DNA from: Actinopolyspora saharensis
GTDB taxonomy: Bacteria > Actinomycetota > Actinomycetes > Mycobacteriales > Pseudonocardiaceae
Reading direction: 5' to 3'
NCBI RefSeq assembly: GCF_900100925.1
Contig: NZ_FNKO01000001.1
Location: 620,001 to 684,000 of the forward strand
Length of the DNA stretch: 64,000 nucleotides
Program-made: the position numbers and the translations under genes
Part shown: in pieces, positions 46,801 to 53,262 of the stretch
Position numbering within the stretch: position 1 is the first letter of the stretch
Layout: every line of letters begins with the position of its first letter
Notes under the pieces: generated by a model
What the model was told of the DNA's origin: nothing
What the model saw: the letters and a program-made list of their open reading frames with translations, nothing else
Databases searched by the model: none

Positions 46801-47165
46801 CGGCGTTCTTCGCGCCGCAGGTGGCCCACTCCGGTGCCGACGAGGGCGAGTCCGGCACCGACCACGAGCTGCTGGCCCGCCTCGCCGAGGCGGACGAGTC
46901 CGGCGCTGTCCACCTGCTCACCGAGTTCGTCGTCACGCAGGCGGCGGCGATCCTGCGGTTGGATCCGGCCGGTGTCGACCCGGGCCGCTCCCTGCTCGAC
47001 TACGGCTTGGACTCGTTGATGGGGCTGGAGCTGCGCACCCGGATCGACAAGGCGCTGCGGGTGCGGGTGCCGACGAAGAAGCTGTGGGCCCACCCGGAGC
47101 CGTGCTCGCTGGCCGCCTACCTCGTCGAGCTCCTCGACGACGCCTCCGCGCCCGCGAACGCGTGA
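40848..47165 (+). CDS. Fully reducing type I PKS (Mas/Pks5-like), KS-AT-DH-ER-KR-ACP
   Basis: 2105 residues, a complete single module. Ketosynthase: Cys187 in DSACSSG, with EAHGTGT and NIGHAET. Acyltransferase: Ser631 in GHSMGEVAAAVVSG and the VDVASHSPQV segment shared with mycocerosic acid synthases, which use methylmalonyl-CoA. Dehydratase: His932 in HRVRGTPMMP. Enoyl reductase: ATGGVGLAALHIARARGA near 1546. Ketoreductase: TGGLGGLG near 1755 and a YAAANGF segment. ACP: Ser2056 in LDYGLDSLMG. There is no thioesterase or loading domain. It likely acts iteratively to build a saturated, possibly methyl-branched chain; product release would need a partner not seen here. The GTG at 40848 has a weak ribosome-binding site. 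Confidence 0.93.
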   Translation: MSESAAEASFSRPKYEPIAVVGIGCRFAGGVDSPEAYWEVLRRGRDMVTEVPPDRWSVEEAYDPEPGVPGKTVSKWGGFVHDVGGFDPEFFGLSEREAEAMDPQHRLLLETAWESLEHAGIRPRDLGYSPTGLFLGISGQDYMMRTPRGELFTNPYAMTGNARSMAAGRISYLLGLRGPSVVLDSACSSGLVATHLAARSLQVGDADLALSGGVNLIFGPETTVAFSSWGMLSPAGRCRAFDVDASGFVRAEACGVLALKRLADAERDGDRVLAVLRGSGVNQDGRSNGITAPSGEAQRELQQQVIARSGVDPRRVGLVEAHGTGTPVGDPIEFAALADSYGHGDAGPCALGSAKTNIGHAETASGMAGAVKAVLALRHGEIPANLHFTGWNPEIDPAGTRLFVPTRTEPWPVGDGPRLAAVSSYGFSGTNAHVLLEQAPAAEPESACSGRAPLLVPFSASSPRALADTAGRVASWMERAEHVSVADLAHTTGVRRGHCSARATVAASDGAELVERLRAVERGDPAPGVAVGTAAAGREGDPVWVFAGQGAQWPGMGRRLLEQEPAFAKTVEELEPVVLAESGFSLRDKLCAEEVVTGIDQVQPALFAVQVGLAAVWRSHGVRPGAVIGHSMGEVAAAVVSGALSLTDGATVVCRRSRLMLELSGAGAMASVDLPAEEVERELAAAGARGVVVAVVAAPESTVVAGEAEEVARLVRRWDEADRMVREVAVDVASHSPQVAPILDTLLSTLCTLTPGSPEVAFYSTVLPGEDSSRLSFDAAYWADNLRRPVRFADAVSAALDDGHRVFAELGPHPLLTRAIGDTAAARQVDVAVSVALRRDEDDPAAVLSAIGAVHCAGGRLDWSARHPEGRLLDVPLPTWNHRWLMNSGPERSAPAVGHPLLGAHVETPRGDGEHVWQTDIGTDTHPWLAEHRVRGTPMMPAAGYGEMALSAAEEVFGADSAVEVCGLSFDNACVLDDSVTLSTTVERTTEHRGQVSVLGRGVDGGAVVHAHGHARALDEQAAPQRLDLAALLAEYTEWQDPEAYYANLRGLGIQHGPGFAALTAIHREGRGRSGLVSEVRLPAQRRAEADSYRVHPVLLDACLQTIAAHPALMDQSGLFLPLGIGTLRVFGDAREARYCVAAVHESGDRSGLGQAQLVDERGTVLVEVSEVRFGTSAEDAPERVFERRLLAVEWDEVPAPRVTGSAAGRWLLVAEPAGRMLTERLAAELRARGGAATVLAVDEPNELGSAVLSRSEGFDGVAFVTAPEHERSVPAASSRHRVDRLTTLAQALVDGWGDRPPALTVVLHDVQEVLGGDGANLAQAPLRGLAKVLGHEHPELAVSLVDGVDVDPARLVGELLDAPAEEDEVAWRGAVRYLARLRNSPLSADERRRETVHLGRDGVGVQTARRGDLDTLELAARERVCPGPGEVEIEIHAASLNYVDALNAMGLYNTVDDDPPPLGADCAGVVSRVGAGVTDYRPGDRVAAMMWGGLASHLTVPTGNVLAVPEHLSIEQAATMPAVYLTAWYGLCHLARLQEGERVLIHAATGGVGLAALHIARARGAEVFATAGTPDKRAYLADLGVEHVMDSRSLDFAEQVLAATGGAGVDVVLNSVTGAAQRAGIALLRTGGRFLEIGKRDIYAEHRISLAPFRHNLTFASIDLNLVVDRLTALTASMMGEIERGAADGSLVPLPSTTYAVDELSEAFRTLGAGRHIGKIVLRLPTEGRRQVPVDPDEVPVVRADGAYVVTGGLGGLGLLMARWLSEAGAARVVLNGRREPDLRAVGVLDELRAAGTDVRVVLGDLAEPDTARGLLDEAGADGVPVRGVVHGAAVVEDGVLSRLDAASTDRVWSPKALGAWHLHTALGAGGHEGGLDWMLLFSSAAALIGNPGQGAYAAANGFLDGLATYRRCRGLAATSVSWGAWAEHGRGAELAERGFAMIEPAEGVEACERILRYARARTGYLPLTDGSWLEAVGERARGSAFFAPQVAHSGADEGESGTDHELLARLAEADESGAVHLLTEFVVTQAAAILRLDPAGVDPGRSLLDYGLDSLMGLELRTRIDKALRVRVPTKKLWAHPEPCSLAAYLVELLDDASAPANA

Positions 47166-47219
47166 GCGCGCGGCGCCGACCGTCTCCGAACACGCACATC
47201 AGGAAGGGGAACTCGCGGT

Positions 47220-48395
47220 ATGTCGTCACCGACGCACTCGACGGTTTGGGACGTCGCGGTCGTGGGAGCGGGCCCGGCCGGGGCGACGGCGGCCCTGGTC
47301 GCGGCCGAGAACGGGTGCAGCGTGCTGCTGCTGGAGCGGGAGGCGATCCCGCGGTACAAGACCTGCGGCGGGGGGCTGGTGGGTGCCTCGCTGGCGGCGT
47401 TGCCGGAGGACGCGGATGTGCGGATCTGCGACGAGGTCAGCCGCGTGACCCTGTCCATGCACGGCAGGCGGGAGCGCACGATGCCCTCCCGCCCGCCGCT
47501 GGCGAAGATGGTGTTTCGCAGCGAGTTCGACGCGGCGCTGGTCGAGCGAGCCGGGCGGAGCGGGGTCACGGTGCGCGACAAGTGCCTGGTCAAAGGCGTC
47601 GAGGGCGGTGCGGACGGGGTGTCGCTGCGGCTCGGCAACGGCGAGGTGCTGCACGCGCGCACCGTGGTGGGCGCGGACGGCAGCGCGAGCCGGGTGGCGC
47701 GGTTCGTGGGGGTGCGCTGTCGGCAGGTGGATCTGGCCCTGGAGATCGAGGTGCCGGTCGACACCCCCACCTCGCGCCGCTGGGCGGGGCGCGCGCTGCT
47801 GGAGTGGGGGCCTTTTCCCGGCTCGTTCGGGTGGGTCTTCCCCAAGGGCGACATCAGCACCGTGGGGGTGGTGGGCAGTCGCGGCCGTCCGGACGAGACG
47901 CGCGAGTACATGCGTGATTTCGTCGAGCGCCAGGGTTTTTCCGGGATCGAGCCGCTGCACGACACGGGGCATCTGACCCGCTGCCGCTACGCCGACTCGC
48001 CGTTCGCCCGCGACCGCGCGATCGTGGCCGGCGACGCGGCGGGGCTGGCCGATCCCTGGCTGCGCGAGGGCATTTCGTTCGCGGTGCGTTCCGGGGAGTT
48101 GGCGGGGCGTTCCGCGGTGGCAATCGCAGGCTCGGACGCGCGGTCCGACGCCGAGGCCGCCGAACGCGAGTACGCGCATGCCGCCGAGCGTGAGCTGGCG
48201 GCCGAGATGTACGCCAGCGAGAAGCTGGCCGCGATCTACTTCGCGCGGCCCGCGCTGGTGCACGCGGCGCTGGTCGGGGTTCCCTTCGTGTGGCGGCGCG
48301 TGGACGACTACCTCACCGGGCGCAAGACCATTCCGCAGATCGTCAACTACCCCGGTGTGCGGCCGGCGCTGTCCGCCCTGGCCGCGCTCAGCTGA
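47220..48395 (+). CDS. Geranylgeranyl reductase-family FAD oxidoreductase
   Basis: 391 residues. The FAD-binding N-terminus (VAVVGAGPAGATAALVAA), the family's RYKTCGGGLV segment, the substrate-side PGSFGWVFPKGD and the GDAAGLADPWLREGIS flavin motif are all in order. Members saturate double bonds in geranylgeranyl chains, menaquinone tails or ether lipids. It sits 54 bases downstream of the PKS on the same strand with an excellent AGGAAGGGGA site, so co-expression is likely. Whether it reduces a polyketide or an isoprenoid cannot be told from sequence. Confidence 0.88.
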   Translation: MSSPTHSTVWDVAVVGAGPAGATAALVAAENGCSVLLLEREAIPRYKTCGGGLVGASLAALPEDADVRICDEVSRVTLSMHGRRERTMPSRPPLAKMVFRSEFDAALVERAGRSGVTVRDKCLVKGVEGGADGVSLRLGNGEVLHARTVVGADGSASRVARFVGVRCRQVDLALEIEVPVDTPTSRRWAGRALLEWGPFPGSFGWVFPKGDISTVGVVGSRGRPDETREYMRDFVERQGFSGIEPLHDTGHLTRCRYADSPFARDRAIVAGDAAGLADPWLREGISFAVRSGELAGRSAVAIAGSDARSDAEAAEREYAHAAERELAAEMYASEKLAAIYFARPALVHAALVGVPFVWRRVDDYLTGRKTIPQIVNYPGVRPALSALAALS

Positions 48396-48413
48396 GCCCG
48401 CCCCGCCGGGCAC

Positions 48414-48839
48414 GTGGGGGCCGTGATTCAGTCCTTTTCGGATGGTTCGGCCGGCGGAATGTCACCGGCCCCGCACACGGTCGTTCCGGCGGTGAGGACG
48501 TCAATTCCGACTTCCCTCGAAGGCGAGACGGCAACGCTGCGGACGAACTCGTTCAGCGTGCTGGCCAAAATTCTCGGCCGTGAGAACGCCGAACTCGTGG
48601 TTCAGGTCTTGGAGGAAGACCTGACGGTTCGACGGTTGTGCCTGGCTTCGGAGATCTCCCGGCTGTCTCGGGTGGGCTGGAAGACAGCACTTCGAGCAGC
48701 CGATGATCTCCCCGCACATCCGGAGCCGCGGAAACTCGTCCGGAAGGCAGCGAAGGAATCCGTGGACTCGAAGGACACCGAGAGCCGCTGGTGCGGTTCG
48801 TACCTGCTGCGACACCTCGCCTCCGTGGTGGGCCGGTGA
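48414..48839 (+). CDS. Small protein of unknown function
   Basis: 141 residues from GTG at 48414; GTG 48423 and ATG 48459 are alternative starts in the same frame. Third positions are clearly G/C biased over the last hundred codons, which supports real coding. The sequence is helical and charged, with VLAKILGRENAELVVQVLEED and a basic segment RLSRVGWKTALRAADDL that could be a DNA-binding helix. No family recognised. It follows the reductase by 18 bases and is followed by a terminator, so it may end the PKS operon. Confidence 0.6.
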   Translation: MGAVIQSFSDGSAGGMSPAPHTVVPAVRTSIPTSLEGETATLRTNSFSVLAKILGRENAELVVQVLEEDLTVRRLCLASEISRLSRVGWKTALRAADDLPAHPEPRKLVRKAAKESVDSKDTESRWCGSYLLRHLASVVGR

Positions 48840-48897
48840 GAGCGTCGCAGAAAAGCGAATGACGTTCTCAAGAAATACAGTGCGAGATACGAGAAGA

Positions 48898-48923
48898 TCC
48901 CCCGGTCGAAACCGGGGGATCAA
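48898..48923 (+). terminator. Perfect terminator-type hairpin
   Basis: GATCCCCCGGT-CGAA-ACCGGGGGATC: an 11-base perfect stem with a CGAA tetraloop, 58 bases after the small gene. No T-run follows. Confidence 0.75.
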
Positions 48924-48941
48924 CCGTGCTATATTCCAAGT

Positions 48942-49230
48942 GCGACTAAGAAATAAAGCAGTGCCGAGTCTAGCACGGAATAGGCTTCCCTCCGCGTTCG
49001 CCCCAGGCAGGGCGCGGGCAGGGCTGAGACTTGGCCACGGTTCACAGCCGTGTGGAACCCGGTTGGAGCGGGTGCATTTCGCGCGTCAGGCAACGCAGGG
49101 TCTAGGCGGACCCGGCCCTGTCGGTCGTAAGCCCTGGCGCTCATGCTCAGCGATCATGCCCATCATCGCGGTCTCGCTGTAACCCCCGGACCGGCGCGGG
49201 TGTAGCACCCTGCGCGGGGTGAAGCTCCGA
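48942..49230 (+). other. Possible 5-prime remnant of a group II intron
   Basis: The segment begins with GTGCGAC, the conserved 5-prime start of bacterial group II introns. It continues with several local stems, for example CCACGGTTCACAGCCGTGTGG, and a GGTGAAGCTCCGAAGG stretch reminiscent of intron domain I. It lies 18 bases beyond a terminator hairpin, a favoured place for some bacterial group II introns. No reverse transcriptase and no clear domain V follow, so it would be a truncated remnant. This rests on pattern resemblance only. Confidence 0.35.
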
Positions 49231-49762
49231 AGGCACAACTCCGGTATACGGAAGGTAGACGGGCACCTGTGTCTCGTCCCCCTCTCGGGTGTTTCACCTC
49301 CCCCGTTGGCTCGGGTGGTCTCTGTCGTTGCGACGGAAGCCGCTCGAGCAGGGGGGATCACAGCCTTACGGGTCCACGCGGCACCGGAAGGGGCTCTTCC
49401 GTCGCACCCCGAGCACGCCGGCGCCGTCCTGGTGCTGAGCGACAGCGGCGGAAATGAGAGAGTGATTCGCCGATGATCATCACTACATCGAGTGCTCGAA
49501 CCATCCCGATGTGTGAATCGGAGACGATGCCGCGCCGGCCTCTCGGGCATGTGCCGCGGTAGCCGTCGACGACGCCGAGGCTCCTCGGACCGCCGAGCAG
49601 CTTCCTGCTTTCGCCCCGCGTGCTCGTCCAGCGTGCCGGGTCGCGGGGTCGGGAAGGGAGCTCCGGCGGGCGTGCCGAGGAGGTCAGCGACCTACCGCCC
49701 CGGTCTCCGCCGAGGACCGTGGCGGCGACCGAGGTAGCACCGCCCCCGAGAGGAGTTTTGCG

Positions 49763-50977
49763 ATGAGTCGCGCGATTTCCGTCCCGCACGGTCTGCCCGT
49801 GGAGCGCGATGCGGGCCCGTTCGCCCCGCCCAGCCGGCTCACCCGGTTGCGCGAGGAACGGCCGGTCAGTCCCATGGTCTTTCCCGATGGTCACGAGGGC
49901 TGGATCGTCACCGGCTACGAGGCGGTCCGCCAGGTCCTGGCCGATACCCGGTTCAGCTCGCGACAGGATCTCGACATCACCCACGTTCCCTACGCGACGT
50001 CCGATCCGACCCCGCCGAGTGAGCCGTCCCCGCAGGTGCCGGGCATGTTCGTCACCATGGACCCGCCGGAGCACACCCGGCTGCGGGGCAGGCTCACCGG
50101 CGCGTTCACCGCCAAGCGGATGAAGCAGCTCGCGGAGCGCATCAGCGAGCTCGTCGAGCGGCAGCTGGACGAGCTGGCGCGGTTGAGCCCGCCGGTCGAC
50201 CTGTTCGGGGAGTTCGCGCTGCCGGTGCCGTCGCTGGTGATCTGCGAACTGCTCGGTGTCCCCTATGCGGACCGGGAGAACTTCCAGGGCAATTCCGCCA
50301 CGTTCCTGGCCAGGGACATCTCGCTCGACGAGAAGTTCGCCGCCTACGGCGCGATGACCGAGTACCTGTCCGAGCTGATCACGAGCAAACGCGCCGATCC
50401 CGGCGCGGACGTGCTGTCCGAATTGGCCCAGCACGACGACCTCACCGTCGAGGAGCTGACCGGAGCGGCCGTCCTGCTGCTGCTCGCCGGGCACGAGACC
50501 ACCGCCGACGTGCTGGCGATGGGCACCTTCGCGCTGCTGGAGCATCCCGCGCAGCTTGCCGAGCTGCGCGCCGATCCGGAGCTGATGCCCGGTGCCGTCG
50601 AGGAGCTCATGCGGTATCTGTCCGTTGTCGACTCCGTCCAACGCTACGCCACCGAGGACGCCGACGTCGGTGGGGAGACGATCGGCGAGGGTTCGACCGT
50701 CGTGCTCTCGCTGCTGGCCGCCAACCACGATCCCCGGCGGTTCGACGACCCGGATGTCCTGGAGATCCACCGCGAGGCCCGCGGGCACCTGAATCTGGGG
50801 CACGGCATCCACCAGTGCCTCGGTGGGCAGCTGGCCCGCATCGAGCTGCGCGCCGGTTTCGCCGGGCTGCTGCGGCGTTTCCCGAACCTGGAGCTGGCCG
50901 TCCCGGCCGACGAGGTGCGGCTCAAGACGGATGCGAACATCTACGGCGTTCGCGAACTGCCGGTCACCTGGGGCTAA
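49763..50977 (+). CDS. Cytochrome P450 (bacterial class I, CYP105-like)
   Basis: 404 residues, the usual bacterial length, without a membrane anchor. The I-helix motif AGHETT near residue 246, the K-helix pair in EELMRYLS, and the heme ligand Cys352 in LGHGIHQCLGG are present. The normally conserved Phe before the heme loop is Leu (LNLGHG rather than FGxG). It hydroxylates or otherwise oxidises a small molecule with external ferredoxin partners, none of which is nearby. The ATG has GAGAGGAG upstream. It may tailor a product of the neighbouring PKS, but the terminator and remnant region between them weakens that. Confidence 0.92.
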   Translation: MSRAISVPHGLPVERDAGPFAPPSRLTRLREERPVSPMVFPDGHEGWIVTGYEAVRQVLADTRFSSRQDLDITHVPYATSDPTPPSEPSPQVPGMFVTMDPPEHTRLRGRLTGAFTAKRMKQLAERISELVERQLDELARLSPPVDLFGEFALPVPSLVICELLGVPYADRENFQGNSATFLARDISLDEKFAAYGAMTEYLSELITSKRADPGADVLSELAQHDDLTVEELTGAAVLLLLAGHETTADVLAMGTFALLEHPAQLAELRADPELMPGAVEELMRYLSVVDSVQRYATEDADVGGETIGEGSTVVLSLLAANHDPRRFDDPDVLEIHREARGHLNLGHGIHQCLGGQLARIELRAGFAGLLRRFPNLELAVPADEVRLKTDANIYGVRELPVTWG

Positions 50978-51027
50978 GTCGCTCCGGTGAGCCCGACGGG
51001 TGAACATCTCACCCGCGCGAGAGCGCT

Positions 51028-51088
51028 CCGAGGGGGCGTTCCCGTGCCGCGTTGCGGCGCCGCCGCAACGCGGCACAGGACCCCTCGG
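51028..51088. terminator. Large hairpin between convergent genes
   Basis: A 15-base arm at 51045-51059 pairs perfectly with 51061-51075, a 31-base palindrome. Outside it CCGAGGGG (51028-51035) pairs with CCCCTCGG (51081-51088). It lies between the converging P450 and pectate lyase genes and could end transcription from both sides. Confidence 0.7.
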
Positions 51089-51149
51089 GGCGTTTAGCTC
51101 GTCCTGTTGCTCGTCCTGGTCGTCGCAGCCGTGCTCGACTGCTCCGCGG

Positions 51150-51956
51150 TTATTCGAAGTCGATGTCGGACTCGTCGTACAGGCAGTTCCTGCTGGGACC
51201 GCTGCCGATCCGCTCGGGTTCGGCTCCGGTCTCGTTGCCCCGGTAGGACACGCAGACGTCGGTGCTGGGATCACCGAAGATCGTGATGTCGGAGAGCGCG
51301 ACGGTGTCGCCGTAGTTGACGTTGACTCCGGTCAGTTTTTCCGTGGGTTCGTCGGTGGTGATGTCGTGGATGAACGCGTGGCGCTCGTACTGTTCGGTGC
51401 AGTTGCCGCAGGAGAGGTAGAACGTGCCGAAGTCCCTGGCCCGGAAATCGCTGATGACCATGGTTCCCGGCCCGTTGTGCTGGAAGATCTTGTCCGTGGC
51501 CGCCTGCGCACCGCCGCCTTTGATCACCATCAGGTCCGAGGGGTCTCCGGCCGCGAGCGTGGCGGCGTCCTCACCGACGTCCTCCCACCACACGTTCTTG
51601 AGGGTGCAGGAACCGAGGCAGTGGATGCCGTCGGAAGCGGGCGCTCCGATGATCACGTTTTTCAGCGTCGCCCCGTCGGCGAGTTCGAAGATCGGTGGTT
51701 GGTTCTCGTTCTGGCTGCCCCCGCCGAGTTCGCCTTCTCCGTAGTAGCGGGTGAACCCGCCGTTGAACTCGCCGTCGACGGTGATCGTGGAGTCGACGGC
51801 CTGCTCGCCGTGCGCCTCGGGGACGGGAAGTGGTCCCGGGGAGGGGGAGTCGGCGTGTCCGATCGGGGCGGCCACGGCCATGCCCAGCACGGTCAGCGCG
51901 CTCAGCGCGGCCGAGTACAGGCCTTTCCTGGTGCGGGAAGAACCACGAGATAACAA
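51150..51956 (-). CDS. Secreted pectate lyase, polysaccharide lyase family 3
   Basis: 268 residues. The N-terminus is a Sec signal (basic stretch, then LSALTVLGMAVAAPIGHA). The mature domain shows PL3 landmarks: NENQPPIFELADGATLKNVI, DGIHCLGSC, NVWWEDVGEDAAT, FQHNGPGT and SCGNCTEQYERH. PL3 enzymes cleave polygalacturonate by calcium-dependent beta-elimination outside the cell. I chose the TTG at 51956 because AAGGAGA sits six bases upstream. A LacI-type operator lies just upstream. With acdS in the same window this suggests use of plant material. Confidence 0.9.
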   Translation of the reverse strand: MLSRGSSRTRKGLYSAALSALTVLGMAVAAPIGHADSPSPGPLPVPEAHGEQAVDSTITVDGEFNGGFTRYYGEGELGGGSQNENQPPIFELADGATLKNVIIGAPASDGIHCLGSCTLKNVWWEDVGEDAATLAAGDPSDLMVIKGGGAQAATDKIFQHNGPGTMVISDFRARDFGTFYLSCGNCTEQYERHAFIHDITTDEPTEKLTGVNVNYGDTVALSDITIFGDPSTDVCVSYRGNETGAEPERIGSGPSRNCLYDESDIDFE

Positions 51957-51975
51957 CGTTTCTCCTTTTCGGTTG

Positions 51976-51987
51976 GAAAACGCTTTC
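51976..51987. promoter_or_regulatory. LacI-type operator before the pectate lyase gene
   Basis: GAAAACGCTTTC fits the GAAA-N-CG-N-TTTC pattern of LacI/GalR-family operators exactly. It lies 20-31 bases upstream of the lyase start, where a bound repressor would block expression until a sugar inducer appears. Confidence 0.5.
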
Positions 51988-52288
51988 TTCGACGTTACGG
52001 TGCGTTTTCCGAGCGACCAATCGTCTGTTCTTCCCTCGTGTGCTGGGTGAGCCGGACCAGTGGGGTGTGCCTGAACAGCGCACACCGCTTCCTCTGGTGA
52101 AACGCGGTGATGCGGTGGGTCTTCTCGCGCAGTGCGGCGGTGCTTTCGTCCCGTCGCGTCCGGCGCGGCGCCGTCGACGGATTCGTGGCGCGCCTGGTCG
52201 GCTGTGCTGCTCCATCGGGATGGTCCGGTGCGGTTTTCCTCGCCCGGGACTGAGCGAGCGCTCCAGTCCGGAGGAGCTCCACCAGGGA

Positions 52289-52507
52289 TCAACTCCGTCG
52301 CTGCGGTGCGACTCGCACCGCAGCGGGGTGGACATCTACTGTGGCAGTTGGAGTCGTCGCCGCGAGGTTTCCGATTACAACGGCTACTACGGAGCGGCCG
52401 TCGAGAGGAACTTCTCCTGCGCCGAATGAACCTCGGTGCGCTACAAGGCCTGTGAATTGGTCGCCCACTTCGCCAGTTGCAGCGGTTGGAAGTACGACAC
52501 GGCCTGA
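52289..52507 (+). pseudogene. Possible small Cys-containing secreted protein, interrupted by TGA
   Basis: One frame reads SGVDIYCGSWSRRREV, SDYNGYYGAAVERNF, SCAE, then TGA (52427-52429). In the same frame it goes on as TSVRYKACELVAHFAS, CSGWKYDTA and a final TGA (52505-52507). Cysteine spacing and codon bias continue across the stop, so the internal TGA was perhaps TGG. The N-terminal part is unclear. No family recognised. Confidence 0.35.
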
Positions 52508-52817
52508 AAGCTCCGGTGAATCCGTGGTTGTCGCGGATGAGCGCCCGCGGTTCCGGGCAGCGGCAGCGACCGGGGCCGTTCCGGGGCGAGAACCCGGCAG
52601 GGCGCGGAACGGCCCCGCACTGAGCTCGTCGCTGGTCAGCGGCCCGAACCGGGTGATCCGCTGCTGGAGATCCGGCCGCTTCGGTGTGCTGGTGCAGATC
52701 GCGACTGGGGCGCGTTGCGGCGGGCTCGTCGCAGGCAGGGGGGCGGGCCGCTGAAGCGGTACCGCGCTGTCCTGCAGTCGGGTGGCCGTGCGTGCCCCAC
52801 CCGACTGCAGGAGCGGG

Positions 52818-53117
52818 TCATGCCTTCTGCTCGGCGGATTTCTCCAGAATCGCGGCGACGTGTTTCTGGTTGTCCCAATCCGCGGCCAGGACCTGGGCGT
52901 GCTGCTCTGCTTCCGCCAGTGCCGCCGACAGCTTCGTCCAGCTCTCACTCGGGGTCACGCCGTCCGGAAGCTGCTGCAGTTCGTCCTCGGAGAATCCCTC
53001 GACGTGCAGGACTTTGCGCAGGCCGTTGACGATGGCGCCGTTGACCTTGGCGTCACCGTTCAGGATGGCCTCGCCCACCTTCTTGAAGCCGTTGCCGATG
53101 TCGTCGAAGATCGACAT
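52818..53117 (-). CDS. Small helical protein of unknown function
   Basis: 99 residues from ATG at 53117, with GAGGAGA ten bases upstream; the in-frame extension to 53174 is Arg-rich and unlikely. It begins SIFDDIGNGFKKVGEAIL, repeats NGDAKVNGAIVNGL, and ends with a charged helix (KHVAAILEKSAEQKA). The N-terminal amphipathic part could touch membranes. I do not recognise it. It precedes nothing obvious on its strand and lies downstream of the amidohydrolase gene. Confidence 0.68.
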   Translation of the reverse strand: MSIFDDIGNGFKKVGEAILNGDAKVNGAIVNGLRKVLHVEGFSEDELQQLPDGVTPSESWTKLSAALAEAEQHAQVLAADWDNQKHVAAILEKSAEQKA

Positions 53118-53262
53118 TGCTCGTCTCCTCTTCTGGGTTTGTCGGGGGCAGCCGATCGGCGCTGCCCGTGCCACCGCACATTAGTTGATCTTGGTCTGAT
53201 CGTCGGGCACTGCGCGAGATGTTCACCCGAAGGTGTTTCAGTGCTTGTTCGTGCCGCGAGGT

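Larger units (their letters stand above)
48840..49762. other. Non-coding stretch with terminator and possible intron remnant
   Basis: About 920 bases without an intact protein gene. It holds a terminator hairpin (48898-48923) and a structured-looking segment (from 48942). A plus-strand open stretch around 49310-49476 (reading ATEAARAGGITALRVHA) has coding-like composition but no start or recognisable family. The right end must carry the P450 promoter. Confidence 0.5.
51957..52817. other. Intergenic stretch with a decayed secreted-protein gene
   Basis: About 860 bases. The left end is the pectate lyase control region. The middle contains the pseudogene listed at 52289-52507. The remainder (to 52817) has no gene I can support. 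Confidence 0.5.

Noticed and set aside
40764..47093. 2109-codon minus-strand open frame opposite the PKS
   Set aside because: A shadow of the PKS; no motifs of its own and a composition typical of antisense translation in GC-rich DNA.
48942..49230. Cobalamin riboswitch or tmRNA as explanation of the structured region
   Set aside because: I found neither the conserved riboswitch boxes nor a tmRNA-like acceptor end with a tag reading frame.
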